This document shows, in pieces, positions 55,710 through 64,000 of a DNA stretch of 64,000 bases. The position numbers and the translations under genes are program-made. Below the pieces are notes generated by a model. The model saw nothing but the letters and a program-made list of their open reading frames with translations. It ran no database searches and was not told the DNA's origin. The stretch lies in NCBI GenBank assembly GCA_947565635.1, contig CANOGU010000009.1, forward strand, positions 1 to 64,000. The letters are read 5' to 3'. Source of the DNA: an uncultured Lactobacillus sp. GTDB taxonomy: Bacteria > Bacillota > Bacilli > Lactobacillales > Lactobacillaceae. Each line of letters opens with the position of its first letter. The stretch's first letter is position 1.

Positions 55710-56462
55710 TTATTTTTCGTATTCGCTAACTGGAGCAAAAGAACGGCGATGTATCGGCGTTGGACCATATTTTTTTAGTGCTTCCATATGTTCACGTGTA
55801 CCGTATCCTGCATTATGTTTAAAATCATATTCAGGATATAATTCGCCATATGCATCCATTAAATTATCTCGAAAAACTTTAGCAACAATGCTAGCTGCCG
55901 CAATTGAATTAGATTTTGCATCCCCATGAATTAATTTAACCTGCGGAATGTTTAAAGGCACATTCATAGCATCGACTAATAAAGCATTTGGCTTTATCTT
56001 CAATCCTTGGACTGCATGTGCCATTGCAACACGGTCAGCTTCATAAATATTAATTCGGTCAATAACATCATTATTAGCTAACCCGACACTTACGCTAATA
56101 GCTTTTTCTAAAATTTTTGGAAAAAGAGCCTGGCGTTTTTTGGGAGATAATTTTTTTGAATCGTTAACATCAATTAAATCAAAATCATGCGGCAAAATAA
56201 CCGCTGCAGTAACTACTGGTCCAGCTAATGGACCACGTCCTACTTCGTCAACCCCAGCAACTAGCTGATCTTTTAGCCAGAAACTTTTTTCATAAGAAAA
56301 GCGATTCTGAAATTGAGCCTTAGCTTGAGCAAATTTTGCTTGGCGTTTCTCATAACTAATTAACAGCTTCTGAACTCCTTTTCGTTCGTCAGCTTTTAAC
56401 TCATTTAATTGTTCGATACTTACTTCTCCTTGAAGCAAGCTTTTGATTTCAGTAATGGTCAT
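55710..56462 (-). CDS. rnhB: Ribonuclease HII
   Basis: The 250-residue enzyme removes ribonucleotides from DNA hybrids. The catalytic signature is [18 protein letters not shown] (Asp72, Glu73), with further acidic residues in LLVDAMN and [11 protein letters not shown], and [14 protein letters not shown]. An N-terminal helical extension of about 65 residues is typical of lactobacilli. The start overlaps the rbgA stop (ATGA). Confidence 0.96.
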   Translation of the reverse strand: MTITEIKSLLQGEVSIEQLNELKADERKGVQKLLISYEKRQAKFAQAKAQFQNRFSYEKSFWLKDQLVAGVDEVGRGPLAGPVVTAAVILPHDFDLIDVNDSKKLSPKKRQALFPKILEKAISVSVGLANNDVIDRINIYEADRVAMAHAVQGLKIKPNALLVDAMNVPLNIPQVKLIHGDAKSNSIAAASIVAKVFRDNLMDAYGELYPEYDFKHNAGYGTREHMEALKKYGPTPIHRRSFAPVSEYEK

Positions 56463-57298
56463 CTAAGATCGAATGTAATCCTTCCCAATTTTCCTTTACG
56501 CAAGCGTTGAAGCATGAAAAGCGAGAACTTATCATAATCGTCTCTCATGCCATACTTATTAGTCATTGCCAATAACAAATCTGGATTAGACATATTATTT
56601 ATTTCTTCACTTGTTGCTTGTGCAAATTTAACAAGATCTTTTTCATAATTTTGCTTTAAAAATTCAATCACAAATAAGGCGACATCATCAGGATGGAAAA
56701 TATCAGCCTTAATTGCACCACAAGCAGCTAATTTATAGCCTACTTCTTGATCAGAAAATTTTGGCCACAAAATACCCGGTGTATCTAAAATTTGAACATT
56801 AGTTTTAGTTTTAAGCCAACTTTGTCCGCGAGTTACGCCCGGTTTATCACCAACAATTGCTGCATTTCTACCAACCATTCGGTTAATAATTGTTGATTTT
56901 CCGCAGTTAGGAATTCCCGCAATTGCCACACGAATCATTGGATTTGATGCACCTTTAGCAATTAACTTATCAGTTTTCTCCTTACCAGCTAATTTAATTA
57001 TCTTATATAAGCTAGTCATATTAGTGTTGTGCTGAGCATCCATTGAGATAACAAAATTGCCCTCGTCTTGATAATATCTAGTCCACTTTTTAGTTTGAAT
57101 TGGATCAGCCAAATCAGCCTTATTTAAGATAATGATATGTGGTTTCTTCTTCGTTAATTGTCCAATCATTGGATTACGGGAAGAAATTGGTAAGCGTGCA
57201 TCCAATACTTCAATTAGAACATCAATTAAGTCTAAATTATCTTCAAGTTGATTTTTAGCCTTATTCATATGTCCTGGATACCATTGAATAGTTGCCAT
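56459..57298 (-). CDS. rbgA: RbgA (YlqF) ribosome biogenesis GTPase
   Basis: The 279-residue GTPase is needed for late 50S subunit assembly. It begins [33 protein letters not shown] selects ATG 57298. The motif order is circularly permuted: G4 NKADLAD precedes G1 GIPNCGKST and G3 DTPG. The C-terminal ANTAR-like region is present. It overlaps the end of the protease gene upstream closely and rnhB downstream by ATGA. Confidence 0.96.
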   Translation of the reverse strand: MATIQWYPGHMNKAKNQLEDNLDLIDVLIEVLDARLPISSRNPMIGQLTKKKPHIIILNKADLADPIQTKKWTRYYQDEGNFVISMDAQHNTNMTSLYKIIKLAGKEKTDKLIAKGASNPMIRVAIAGIPNCGKSTIINRMVGRNAAIVGDKPGVTRGQSWLKTKTNVQILDTPGILWPKFSDQEVGYKLAACGAIKADIFHPDDVALFVIEFLKQNYEKDLVKFAQATSEEINNMSNPDLLLAMTNKYGMRDDYDKFSLFMLQRLRKGKLGRITFDLR

Positions 57299-57299
57299 T

Positions 57300-58751
57300 T
57301 TAATCCTCCACATCCTTTAGATTTAAACTCAGAGCTTTCTGTAAAGCAGGATTACCATCTTGCAATTTTTGCGCTACTGCCAAGTAAAGTTGAGCCTGCA
57401 CTTGCCCATTTACTATACCATCTGCTGTCAAATTATGTACCTTTTGGAACTCGACTACCGCATTTTTAGTTTCATCGTCAAAAACACCAGTAACATGCTT
57501 TGGCATATAACCTAAAGCAGTTAAATATTGCTGCAAAGTAGCTACATCAACACCAGTCATTGACTTCTTTAAAATACTCATACTTTGGAATTGCGGTAGT
57601 TTTGCTAAAGCAGATTCTGGAACCGGATAAGTAGGCTTTAATCCCTTTTGATTGATCCAAGTACCGTTTGGTGTCAGCCACTTAGCAATCGTATATTTAT
57701 ACTCTGCATCTGCTGTTTGTCCGACTTCTTGAACAGTACCTTTACCATAACTAGTCTGACCAACAGAAACTGCACGGTGATTTTCTACTAAAGCAGCCGT
57801 AAAAATCTCACTGGCACTAGCGGTATTGCCATTAATTAAAATAATTGGTCTTAATGAAGTATGGAAGCCACCTGATAATTTTTTATCAGAACGAATCACT
57901 TCTTTTTGGGTACGATCCTTGTACTGCATAATTATCTTGTTATTTGGTAAGAAATACGATGCAGACTTCAAAGCCGCATTCATTTCTCCACCTGGATTAT
58001 CTTGTAAATCAATAATTAGCTTAGGATATTTTTTAGTATTTATTGACTTTAAAGCACTCTTCAAATCTTTAGCAGTATTAACATCAAATTGCGCAATTGT
58101 AATAATCGTAGCATTGTCTTCAGTACGCTTAGTTAAGCTAGATTGAGAAATTTTAGCACGCTTTAAAGTAACATTAAAGGTCGAATTACCTCGCTTAAGC
58201 TTTAATGTTACTTTAGTGCCAATTTTCCCTCTAACTAAAGTTGCCACTTTTGTAAATTGGGCTGCGCTGACTTTTTTATTGTCAACGGCAACAATCTCGT
58301 CGCCAGGCTTAATAGTACTTTTCGAAGCTGGGGAATCAGCAACAACAGAGTCCACAACAACTTTATTGTTGCGTACTGCCATCTGAATACCTACCCCGCC
58401 AAAACTCGAGCCCTCTAAAATATTATTGACTTGTTCTTGGTTTGCTCCACTTAATCCCTCAGAAAAAGGATCATTAAGACTATTAAGCATCCCGTTAATT
58501 GCCCCTTGGCGCAATGTTTGCGGTGAGACTTTTTTATAATATGAACCTTGTAATTGCTCATACACTTTTTCAACTTGATAAAAAGGTGACTTTAGTTCCT
58601 TAACTTCCATAATTCCAAAGGTCAAACCTGCACCAATTGCCGCACCAGCTATACCAGTTAACAAAAATTGAGCATATTTGGAAAGATGCTTCTTTTTATT
58701 ATTTGAAATTTCTTTATTTTGATGAGAATTATTTGGTTCTACTTCTGCCAT
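57300..58751 (-). CDS. S41-family C-terminal processing protease with PDZ and peptidoglycan-binding domains
   Basis: The 483-residue protein has a cytoplasmic start, one membrane helix ([19 protein letters not shown]), a PDZ domain ([36 protein letters not shown]), and the protease domain with Ser in [14 protein letters not shown] and Lys in TSYGKGTVQ, the catalytic dyad. The C-terminus is a peptidoglycan-binding repeat ([20 protein letters not shown], then [17 protein letters not shown]). It resembles CtpA/CtpB enzymes that trim envelope proteins outside the membrane. Confidence 0.94.
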   Translation of the reverse strand: MAEVEPNNSHQNKEISNNKKKHLSKYAQFLLTGIAGAAIGAGLTFGIMEVKELKSPFYQVEKVYEQLQGSYYKKVSPQTLRQGAINGMLNSLNDPFSEGLSGANQEQVNNILEGSSFGGVGIQMAVRNNKVVVDSVVADSPASKSTIKPGDEIVAVDNKKVSAAQFTKVATLVRGKIGTKVTLKLKRGNSTFNVTLKRAKISQSSLTKRTEDNATIITIAQFDVNTAKDLKSALKSINTKKYPKLIIDLQDNPGGEMNAALKSASYFLPNNKIIMQYKDRTQKEVIRSDKKLSGGFHTSLRPIILINGNTASASEIFTAALVENHRAVSVGQTSYGKGTVQEVGQTADAEYKYTIAKWLTPNGTWINQKGLKPTYPVPESALAKLPQFQSMSILKKSMTGVDVATLQQYLTALGYMPKHVTGVFDDETKNAVVEFQKVHNLTADGIVNGQVQAQLYLAVAQKLQDGNPALQKALSLNLKDVED

Positions 58752-58758
58752 ATTAGCC

Positions 58759-58986
58759 TCAGTTCATATTATCTAAATATAATTGATATGCCTTGTCAAA
58801 AACGCTCATGCTTGGTAAATAACCAGCATTTAATTCTAAATATTCTGATAACTTTTCATAGTCTTCTTCTTGTTTTGGAAAAGAACTGTCATGTTGAGCA
58901 TTATTAGCAAATTGAGCAATATCATCTAAAGATCCTGGATTTCTTTGCGTCATTAAAAAGCGATAAAAGCTTTCACGATATGCCAT
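58759..58986 (-). CDS. YozE family protein
   Basis: The 75-residue protein has the UPF0346/YozE pattern: [44 protein letters not shown] and [16 protein letters not shown]. It forms a small helical fold with unknown function. Its start overlaps the degV stop, so it is in the same transcript. Confidence 0.9.
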   Translation of the reverse strand: MAYRESFYRFLMTQRNPGSLDDIAQFANNAQHDSSFPKQEEDYEKLSEYLELNAGYLPSMSVFDKAYQLYLDNMN

Positions 58987-59843
58987 TAATAGTCCTCCGT
59001 TGTATAGAAAACTGCATAAGCCCCGCTACCAGCGTGAGTTGCAATAATTGGACTAGTAACACGAATTAACACCTTAATATCAGGATTAATTTCTTTAATT
59101 TTTTCACCTAATGCTTGCATATCTTCTAAAGTATCAACGTAAGAAATGGATACTTCTTTAAGTTCATGCTTATGCTCTTCTACGTACTTTAAAATTCGTT
59201 TATCAAAATTCTTAGAGAATTTCTTGCCACGTCCCTTTTTAGCAACATCTAGGTTACCATCAGGCATGTGCAATTCAATTCTAATATTTAATAAAGTGGC
59301 AATCTTACCAGCTACCGGCCCCAGACGACCACCTTTAATCAAATTATCAAGATTTACGACAATCATTCTCAATTTTTGATTTTGCTTAAGCTTTTCAATA
59401 TGAGCAAGGATTTCTTCGAGACTTTTGCCTTCCTGTGCATCCTTAGCCGCAGCTAAAACTTGATATGCTTCTGCACGATCAGTAAGCTCAGAATCCACCA
59501 AACTAATCTGATCACTCTTACCAATCAAATCGGCTGCCTGTCTAGCAGCTTCAATAGTTCCACTTAAAGAACGGGCAAGAAAAATTCCGACAACTTGACT
59601 GCCATCTTCGGTTAATTCTCTGAATACTTTTTCAAAAACTCCAATAGACGGTTGACTAGTCTTAGGCAATTCTTTTGATTCATCCATCTTTTTTACAAAT
59701 TCTTCGCGGCTAATGTCGACGCCATCTGTGTAAGTCTGACCATCAATAGTAATAGTTAATGGAACTACTGTAATATTATATTTATCAATTTCTTCAGGAG
59801 TTAATTGAACTGAGGAATCAGTTACTACTTTAATCTTAGCCAT
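58986..59843 (-). CDS. DegV family fatty-acid-binding protein
   Basis: The 285-residue protein starts [20 protein letters not shown] and has the DegV signatures [36 protein letters not shown] and [18 protein letters not shown]. DegV/FakB proteins bind a fatty acid and present it to the kinase FakA. It is the first gene of the long minus-strand run that includes yozE, the S41 protease, rbgA and rnhB. Confidence 0.93.
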   Translation of the reverse strand: MAKIKVVTDSSVQLTPEEIDKYNITVVPLTITIDGQTYTDGVDISREEFVKKMDESKELPKTSQPSIGVFEKVFRELTEDGSQVVGIFLARSLSGTIEAARQAADLIGKSDQISLVDSELTDRAEAYQVLAAAKDAQEGKSLEEILAHIEKLKQNQKLRMIVVNLDNLIKGGRLGPVAGKIATLLNIRIELHMPDGNLDVAKKGRGKKFSKNFDKRILKYVEEHKHELKEVSISYVDTLEDMQALGEKIKEINPDIKVLIRVTSPIIATHAGSGAYAVFYTTEDY

Positions 59844-59985
59844 TCTAAGTGCTATCCCCTATTCTTCTATAATTATTATTCTATGTTAGAATTTATTAAG
59901 TACAATCTCAAGTATATCAAAAATACAAAAATGAGTTAAAATTTATTAAATAGATTATAAAGTTATTATAAGGCGGAATAAATGA

Positions 59986-60651
59986 ATGTCTTTTAAACAA
60001 TTGTGGCAAGAACCAAAGAATCAATCTAAAACCTATAACATTTTGAACAACATTTTTAGTGCCATCACTCATGGTATCGGCTTTGGACTAGCTGTGGCAG
60101 GCTTAGTAATTTTGATTGTTAGAGCAGCTCATACAGGAAGTGCCTTAAGGGTGACAGCTTTTACTCTTTATGGCTCTAGTTTGGTTATCCTTTATCTTTT
60201 TTCAACACTCTATCATAGTTTGATTTTTACCCGAGCTAGGCGAGTGTTTCAAATATTCGATCACTCTTCAATTTTTATTTTAATTACTGGAACCTACACT
60301 CCTTATACCTTAGTCGCAATCGGCGGTGTTAAGGGATGGATTATGTTCGGTATTATCCTAGCGCTCGCAATCTTTGGCATTTTATTTTATATTTTCAATC
60401 AAGGAAAACATGTGGTTTTAGATACAATTTTGTATGTCTTAATGGGATGGATAGTAATTATTGCTTCAAGCACACTCTATCCCGTATTAGGGCCTACTGG
60501 ATTTTGGCTTTTAGTCTGGGGCGGAGTTGCTTATACGGTCGGAGCAGTCCTGTTCTCAATGTGCGGTGTTCCTTATATTCACGTTATTTGGCACATGTTC
60601 GTTTTACTTGGATCAATTTTGATGTATTTTTCAATTTTACTTTACGTTTAA
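59986..60651 (+). CDS. Hemolysin III (YqfA/TrhA, PAQR-like) family membrane protein
   Basis: The 221-residue protein has seven membrane segments and the family motifs: NNIFSAITHGIGFGLAVAG, FSTLYHSL, FDHSSIFILITGTYTPY and the C-terminal VIWHMFVLLGSILMYFS. The conserved histidines and aspartate of the PAQR-like metal site are present. Despite the name, the family functions in membrane homeostasis in several bacteria rather than as a toxin. Confidence 0.92.
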   Translation: MSFKQLWQEPKNQSKTYNILNNIFSAITHGIGFGLAVAGLVILIVRAAHTGSALRVTAFTLYGSSLVILYLFSTLYHSLIFTRARRVFQIFDHSSIFILITGTYTPYTLVAIGGVKGWIMFGIILALAIFGILFYIFNQGKHVVLDTILYVLMGWIVIIASSTLYPVLGPTGFWLLVWGGVAYTVGAVLFSMCGVPYIHVIWHMFVLLGSILMYFSILLYV

Positions 60652-60690
60652 AAAATAGGCTAGTGATTTTCTTCTTCACTAGCCTATTTT
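60650..60690. terminator. Bidirectional terminator
   Basis: AAAATAGGCTAGTG and CACTAGCCTATTTT form the stem between two convergent genes; the right arm overlaps the cca end. Confidence 0.9.
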
Positions 60691-60691
60691 G

Positions 60692-61888
60692 CTAATTATT
60701 TAAAGCTATATATTCAGTAATCGCTTCTTCATTATTGCTTACAATGCCTTCAAGCACTGCCTTTTTAATTTCTTCTAGTAGAAGACCAACTCTTGGTCCT
60801 GCTGGAATACCATTCTTTAATAAAAAGTGCCCATCTACTACCAAATCGTGACTATCCTTAATTGGCAACGCTTCATATCTATCTACTAAAGCTCTACCAT
60901 TAATCGGCTGCCCTAAAATATTAGCAAGATCAATAGTTGAAACAATCGTTCTTAAACCTGCTTTATATAGATCATAATTATTTGGTGCACGTGAACTAAT
61001 TAGATCAAAGAAACCTACAATATCAGCTACCTGACGTTCCATTGCATTAGAGTTTTTCCAGATACGCATAAAGTGAGCAATTTTTTCATTAGGTAATTTC
61101 AACAAAATAATCATTAAAGCCCATAGATTAGCTTCTGTAGTAGGACTAAAATTAAGTTGAGGATAAAGAGCAAGATTTTCTTTTTTACCTTTAAAACCTG
61201 GGACTTCTTCAGATAAACCTGTATCTAAAAAGATTTGAAAGGCCTTTTGACTACCCGGTGCAATGCCCATTTTTACAAATTCATCGCGAATACGCTCAAC
61301 TGAAATCTTACTAAGCAATTCATGATTGTCGCTAATTGCCTGTTCTGTTTCTGGTTCAAGAGTAAATTGTAATTGACTCATAAAGCGAACGGCACGCATC
61401 ATTCTAAGGGCATCTTCGTGGAAACGATTTTCAGCCTTCCCTACCGCACGAATAAGTCGCTTGTCTAAGTCGCCTAAACCATCAAAGTGATCAACTATGT
61501 TACCATCAACGTTCATTGCTAAAGCATTAATAGTAAAATCTCGTCTCTTTAAATCTTCTGACAAATTTTGTACAAAAGTTACATGATCTGGTCTACGAAA
61601 ATCTTGATAGCCTGACTCAGTTCTAAAAGTTGTTATTTCGTAACTTTCGCCCCCATAAAGAACAGTTACTGTTCCATGCTTAATTCCCGTATCAATTGTT
61701 TTCTCAAAAATCTGCTTAATTTCTGCTGGATAAGCGCTAGTTGCAATATCAACATCATGAATATGACGCTTCAAGAGTAAATCTCGAACACTGCCTCCAA
61801 CAAAATAGGCCTCATAGCCTGCTTCATTGATTTTTTTCAAAACTGGAAGCGCAGCAGTAAAAACTTCCGGTAAATTATCAATCTTCAT
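60692..61888 (-). CDS. cca: CCA-adding tRNA nucleotidyltransferase
   Basis: The enzyme adds CCA to tRNA 3' ends. The start [17 protein letters not shown] (ATG 61888) is preceded by AGGGGAATAGGAAAAT, so the ATG 13 codons upstream is unlikely; the product has 398 residues. The head domain has [26 protein letters not shown] with the catalytic acidic pair, then [12 protein letters not shown] and the nucleotide-specificity helix [12 protein letters not shown]. Length fits class II enzymes. Confidence 0.95.
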   Translation of the reverse strand: MKIDNLPEVFTAALPVLKKINEAGYEAYFVGGSVRDLLLKRHIHDVDIATSAYPAEIKQIFEKTIDTGIKHGTVTVLYGGESYEITTFRTESGYQDFRRPDHVTFVQNLSEDLKRRDFTINALAMNVDGNIVDHFDGLGDLDKRLIRAVGKAENRFHEDALRMMRAVRFMSQLQFTLEPETEQAISDNHELLSKISVERIRDEFVKMGIAPGSQKAFQIFLDTGLSEEVPGFKGKKENLALYPQLNFSPTTEANLWALMIILLKLPNEKIAHFMRIWKNSNAMERQVADIVGFFDLISSRAPNNYDLYKAGLRTIVSTIDLANILGQPINGRALVDRYEALPIKDSHDLVVDGHFLLKNGIPAGPRVGLLLEEIKKAVLEGIVSNNEEAITEYIALNN

Positions 61889-61948
61889 ATATTTTCCTAT
61901 TCCCCTTAAAATTCCGTTGTTCTTCATTATAGAAAGAAGGAAGTAACA

Positions 61949-62565
61949 TGAATAAAATTTTTAATAAATAACTACTTAAACAAGTCTTCTTCATTACTCT
62001 AGGCTGCAGCATTTATGCTTTCAGCTTAGATGCCATCAGCATCCCTAACAAACTTGCTGACGGCGGGATCAGTGGGATCGCCCTTTTACTTAGATATTGG
62101 TTCCACATCAATCCTGGCTTGTCCACGTTACTTCTAAATATCCCTCTAATTATAATCGGATATCGATTTATGGGCAAACGGCCCGTTGCTTTAACCATTT
62201 GGGGCACACTTTGCCTATCCTTCTTTTTATCTCTTGGTTGCACATCCCTATTATAAACCAATTGAATTTGGAGCATGATCTTTTTATCGCAGGTGTGCTA
62301 GCTGGATTATTTTCAGGATTTGGGATTGGGATTGTGTTCAAGTATGGCGGAACTGATATTATCGCTAGAATACTCGACTTAAAATTAGGTATTCCTGTTG
62401 GAAAATCACTTCTTGCTTTAGACGCCTTTGTATTGACTATTCCACTTTCCTACCTCGATATTAAACATATGATTTATACTTTACTTGCTAGCTTTATATT
62501 ATCTCGAATCACAGACTCGATTCAAGCCGGTTCTTACGCAGCACGTGGACTTTTCATTATTTCAG
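61949..62565 (+). pseudogene. YitT family (DUF161) membrane protein, broken
   Basis: From ATG 61949 behind AGAAGGAAGTAAC the sequence reads MNKIFNK, then TAA, then LLKQVFFITLGCSIYAFSLD, IPNKLADGGISGIALLL and NPGLSTLLLNIPLIIIGYRFMGKRP. After LCLSFFL near 62230 a frameshift leads into the next frame with NLEHDLFIAGVLAGLFSG, VFKYGGTDIIARIL and LSYLDIKHMIYTLLASF. It runs to GLFIISD, where it is joined to an unrelated sequence; the C-terminal DUF2179 domain of YitT is lost. Confidence 0.85.
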
Positions 62566-63158
62566 ATTTAAATATTAAAGACACACCAGTTTTGGAACGA
62601 GTTATTCAAAGCCTCTACTTTTCAATAGGTAGTCAGGTTTCTATTAATAAGATAACTAATACTCTCAAAAGTGCTGAGTATTCTTCTAGCAACAAAACGG
62701 TTGATCGACACTTAGGCGGTATTCTAAACAGTCTATTAATGTATGAAGCAAAAAGATATGATATTTGCGGTCGTCAACTCCTAAACAGTCAGAGCAAATA
62801 TTATGGCGTTGATATGGGAATTAGAAGTATTCTCCTACCTGATCATCAAGAAGACTTCGGACATATTATTGAAAATATTGTTTACTTGGAGTTACTTAGA
62901 CGCAATAAAGCAGTTTACGTTGGAGAAAGCAGTAAATACGAGGTTGATTTTGTCGGGATTAGCGATATGAAGGAGCTCTCCTATTATCAAGTTGCTTTAA
63001 CTACCATGGATGAAAAAGTACTAAAACGTGAATTAAGATCACTAGAGCAAATTCGCGATTCCTACCCTAAATATCTATTAACTTTAGACACTATCAATCG
63101 CACAGCAAATTACAACGGTATCCAAAAACTTAATTTAATTGATTGGCTATTAAGCTAA
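62560..63158 (+). pseudogene. C-terminal DUF4143 part of an AAA ATPase fused in frame to the YitT remnant
   Basis: Starting at DLNIKDTPVLERVIQSL the frame is the DUF4143 part of the ATP-binding (DUF4143/AAA_14) proteins: SIGSQVSINKITNTLKS, KTVDRHLGGILNSLLMYEAKRYD, KYYGVDMGIRSILL, GHIIENIVYLELLRR, and a PD-(D/E)xK-like region with VGESSKYEVDFVG. The N-terminal Walker ATPase part is absent. It is in the same frame as the YitT remnant, so the two make a 353-codon chimeric frame from 62097. Confidence 0.75.
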
Positions 63159-63165
63159 TTAACAT

Positions 63166-63201
63166 GCCAATAGATCAATGTGAGATCTATTGCAACTTTT
63201 T
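63166..63201 (+). terminator. Terminator after the DUF4143 remnant
   Basis: CAATAGATC and GATCTATTG pair across 6 bases, with a T-run after the stem. Confidence 0.75.
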
Positions 63202-63322
63202 ATATTCCTTAACTCTCGCAAATTTTCGCGCGTAATACAAAAGTTGAAATAAGAATCCTATAATATCAACATTTTTTAGCATTTTAGAAAGCGAAAGTTT
63301 ATTTTTCAATCTATTTGTGGTT

Positions 63323-63356
63323 AAAAAAACGGTCGAAAAGCTTTTCGACCGTTTTT
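63323..63356. terminator. Perfect palindromic terminator
   Basis: AAAAACGGTCGAAAAG and CTTTTCGACCGTTTTT form a stem with no mismatches, between the plus-strand remnant and the minus-strand gene at 63415. Confidence 0.85.
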
Positions 63357-63414
63357 ATTGCGCGCGTAAAATTGTTACCCATTTAGACTTTAACTATAAT
63401 ATTTCTTTTGCTAA

Positions 63415-64000
63415 TTACCAACTATAAGGTAATTGATTATGTTCGTCTTTAATTTCAAATACTTCATAATTTATATTCAGAAATTCTTGTATTTGTTCAC
63501 TACGCTCTGGAGTTTTTAATTTTTTTATTGCCTTATTTATAATTTGTCTAATTCGATACTCATTTACGCCAAAAATTCTTGCAATATCGCTTACACTTCT
63601 AACTTTTCCTACCTGTTCTTCTTCATCATCAAAACTATCAATGTAGTAACGCAATCGTAGAACGCTATCTTCCCGATCAGTTAATGTATCTAAAACTATA
63701 TCTAATTTATCTTGCAACGTCGCATAGGGTTTTGAACCCAATCGATTATTAAAACAATAAGTGTTTTGATCAATTGTATTATTTAACTCTTTTGGTGGTA
63801 GTAAAGTAATCTCATCTATTACTACAAAATACGGAAGATTTTTTGAAGGTTCATTTTCATTAAGAACGACTAGCTGTCTTTCTTGCTTTTTTAATTTAGC
63901 GAATTTATTTGCATTTATATCGACCTTGCCAATCTGCTTACGAACTTTTGCAAGCTCATCTTTATAGCTTCTTTTAGGCCTTCCATATAAGCTATCATAC
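63415..64000 (-). CDS. Sigma-region-4-like helix-turn-helix protein, partial at window edge
   Basis: The frame is open from the window edge for at least 195 codons and ends at NQLPYSW. It has a charged region with GRPKRSYKDELAKVRKQIGK, a middle part with PYFVVIDEITLLPPKELNN, and a C-terminal half with LDTLTDREDSVLRLRYYID, then SVSDIARIFGVNEYRIRQII and AIKKLKTPERSEQIQ. The last stretch is a sigma-70 region 4-type helix-turn-helix (TxREEsVLrLRY, then sIAxxfgVsxxRIRQIxxxAIxKL). It may be a regulator or an alternative sigma-like factor; the start lies outside the window. The first residues show no known family. Confidence 0.7.
   Translation of the reverse strand, partial: YDSLYGRPKRSYKDELAKVRKQIGKVDINANKFAKLKKQERQLVVLNENEPSKNLPYFVVIDEITLLPPKELNNTIDQNTYCFNNRLGSKPYATLQDKLDIVLDTLTDREDSVLRLRYYIDSFDDEEEQVGKVRSVSDIARIFGVNEYRIRQIINKAIKKLKTPERSEQIQEFLNINYEVFEIKDEHNQLPYSW

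Noticed and set aside
59986-60651. Hemolysin III gene as a toxin
   Set aside because: The family is a seven-helix PAQR-like membrane protein; nothing in the sequence supports a pore-forming toxin.
63227-63367. Two GCGCGTAA-like motifs flanking the palindromic terminator
   Set aside because: They are too short and not a clean direct or inverted pair.

Overview
The window looks like a low-GC Firmicute of the Lactobacillus gasseri/johnsonii group. This is inferred from AT-rich DNA, AGGAGG-type ribosome binding sites, the xerC-hslV-hslU-lacX order after topA-trmFO, a brnQ T-box, DUF3021/LytTR pairs, and a giant surface protein with a YSIRK-type signal and an LPQTG anchor. No rRNA, tRNA or CRISPR array was seen. 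Most genes lie on the minus strand.

Region 1 (about 1-20,400) is largely a gene graveyard. Identifiable remnants, in order, are: a matrixin-like protease without its zinc helix, a frameshifted methyltransferase, mntH, a collapsed suf (Fe-S assembly) operon, a Fic protein, a zinc alcohol dehydrogenase, two NAD(P)-binding oxidoreductases, a LysR regulator, a NUDIX hydrolase, an alpha-galactosidase tail and an IS66 remnant. Genes that look alive among them are brnQ with its T-box, a DUF4097 protein, a PepSY protein with a two-component system, a second NUDIX gene (slightly shortened), a HAD hydrolase, a TMEM175-like channel, a pyridoxamine-oxidase-like protein, an intact methyltransferase and an unannotated 48-residue Cys-rich CxC protein. 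A WYL regulator has a frameshift near its end.

Region 2 (20,478-35,288) is one 4,936-codon gene for a cell-wall-anchored adhesin. It has a YSIRK signal, a beta-helix-like N-terminal region, six FIVAR-like repeats, about 46 DUF1542-like repeats in a hierarchical order (neighbouring copies can be identical in DNA) and an LPQTG anchor.

Region 3 (35,300-46,700) is accessory and regulatory. It holds a truncated LytTR gene fused tail to tail with an acetolactate decarboxylase fragment, a second pyridoxamine-oxidase-like paralogue, an ABC-F ATPase preceded by a convincing attenuator leader, a four-gene redox operon opposite a LysR gene, an intact LytTR-DUF3021 pair, a YeiH-type exporter and small membrane proteins. 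Both LytTR copies have the same pair of ACCGAT repeats 21 bp apart at the same distance from a TATAAT box, which suggests a LytTR operator.

Region 4 (46,800-62,000) is core chromosome: lacX, hslU, hslV, xerC, trmFO, topA, dprA, rnhB, rbgA, a ctpA-like S41 protease, yozE, degV, a hemolysin III family gene and cca. The right end returns to decay, with a yitT pseudogene joined in frame to a DUF4143 ATPase tail, then a gene with a sigma-region-4-like helix-turn-helix running off the window.

A recurrent theme is pairs of paralogues, one intact and one dead, within 45 kb: methyltransferase, zinc alcohol dehydrogenase, LytTR, NUDIX and LysR.
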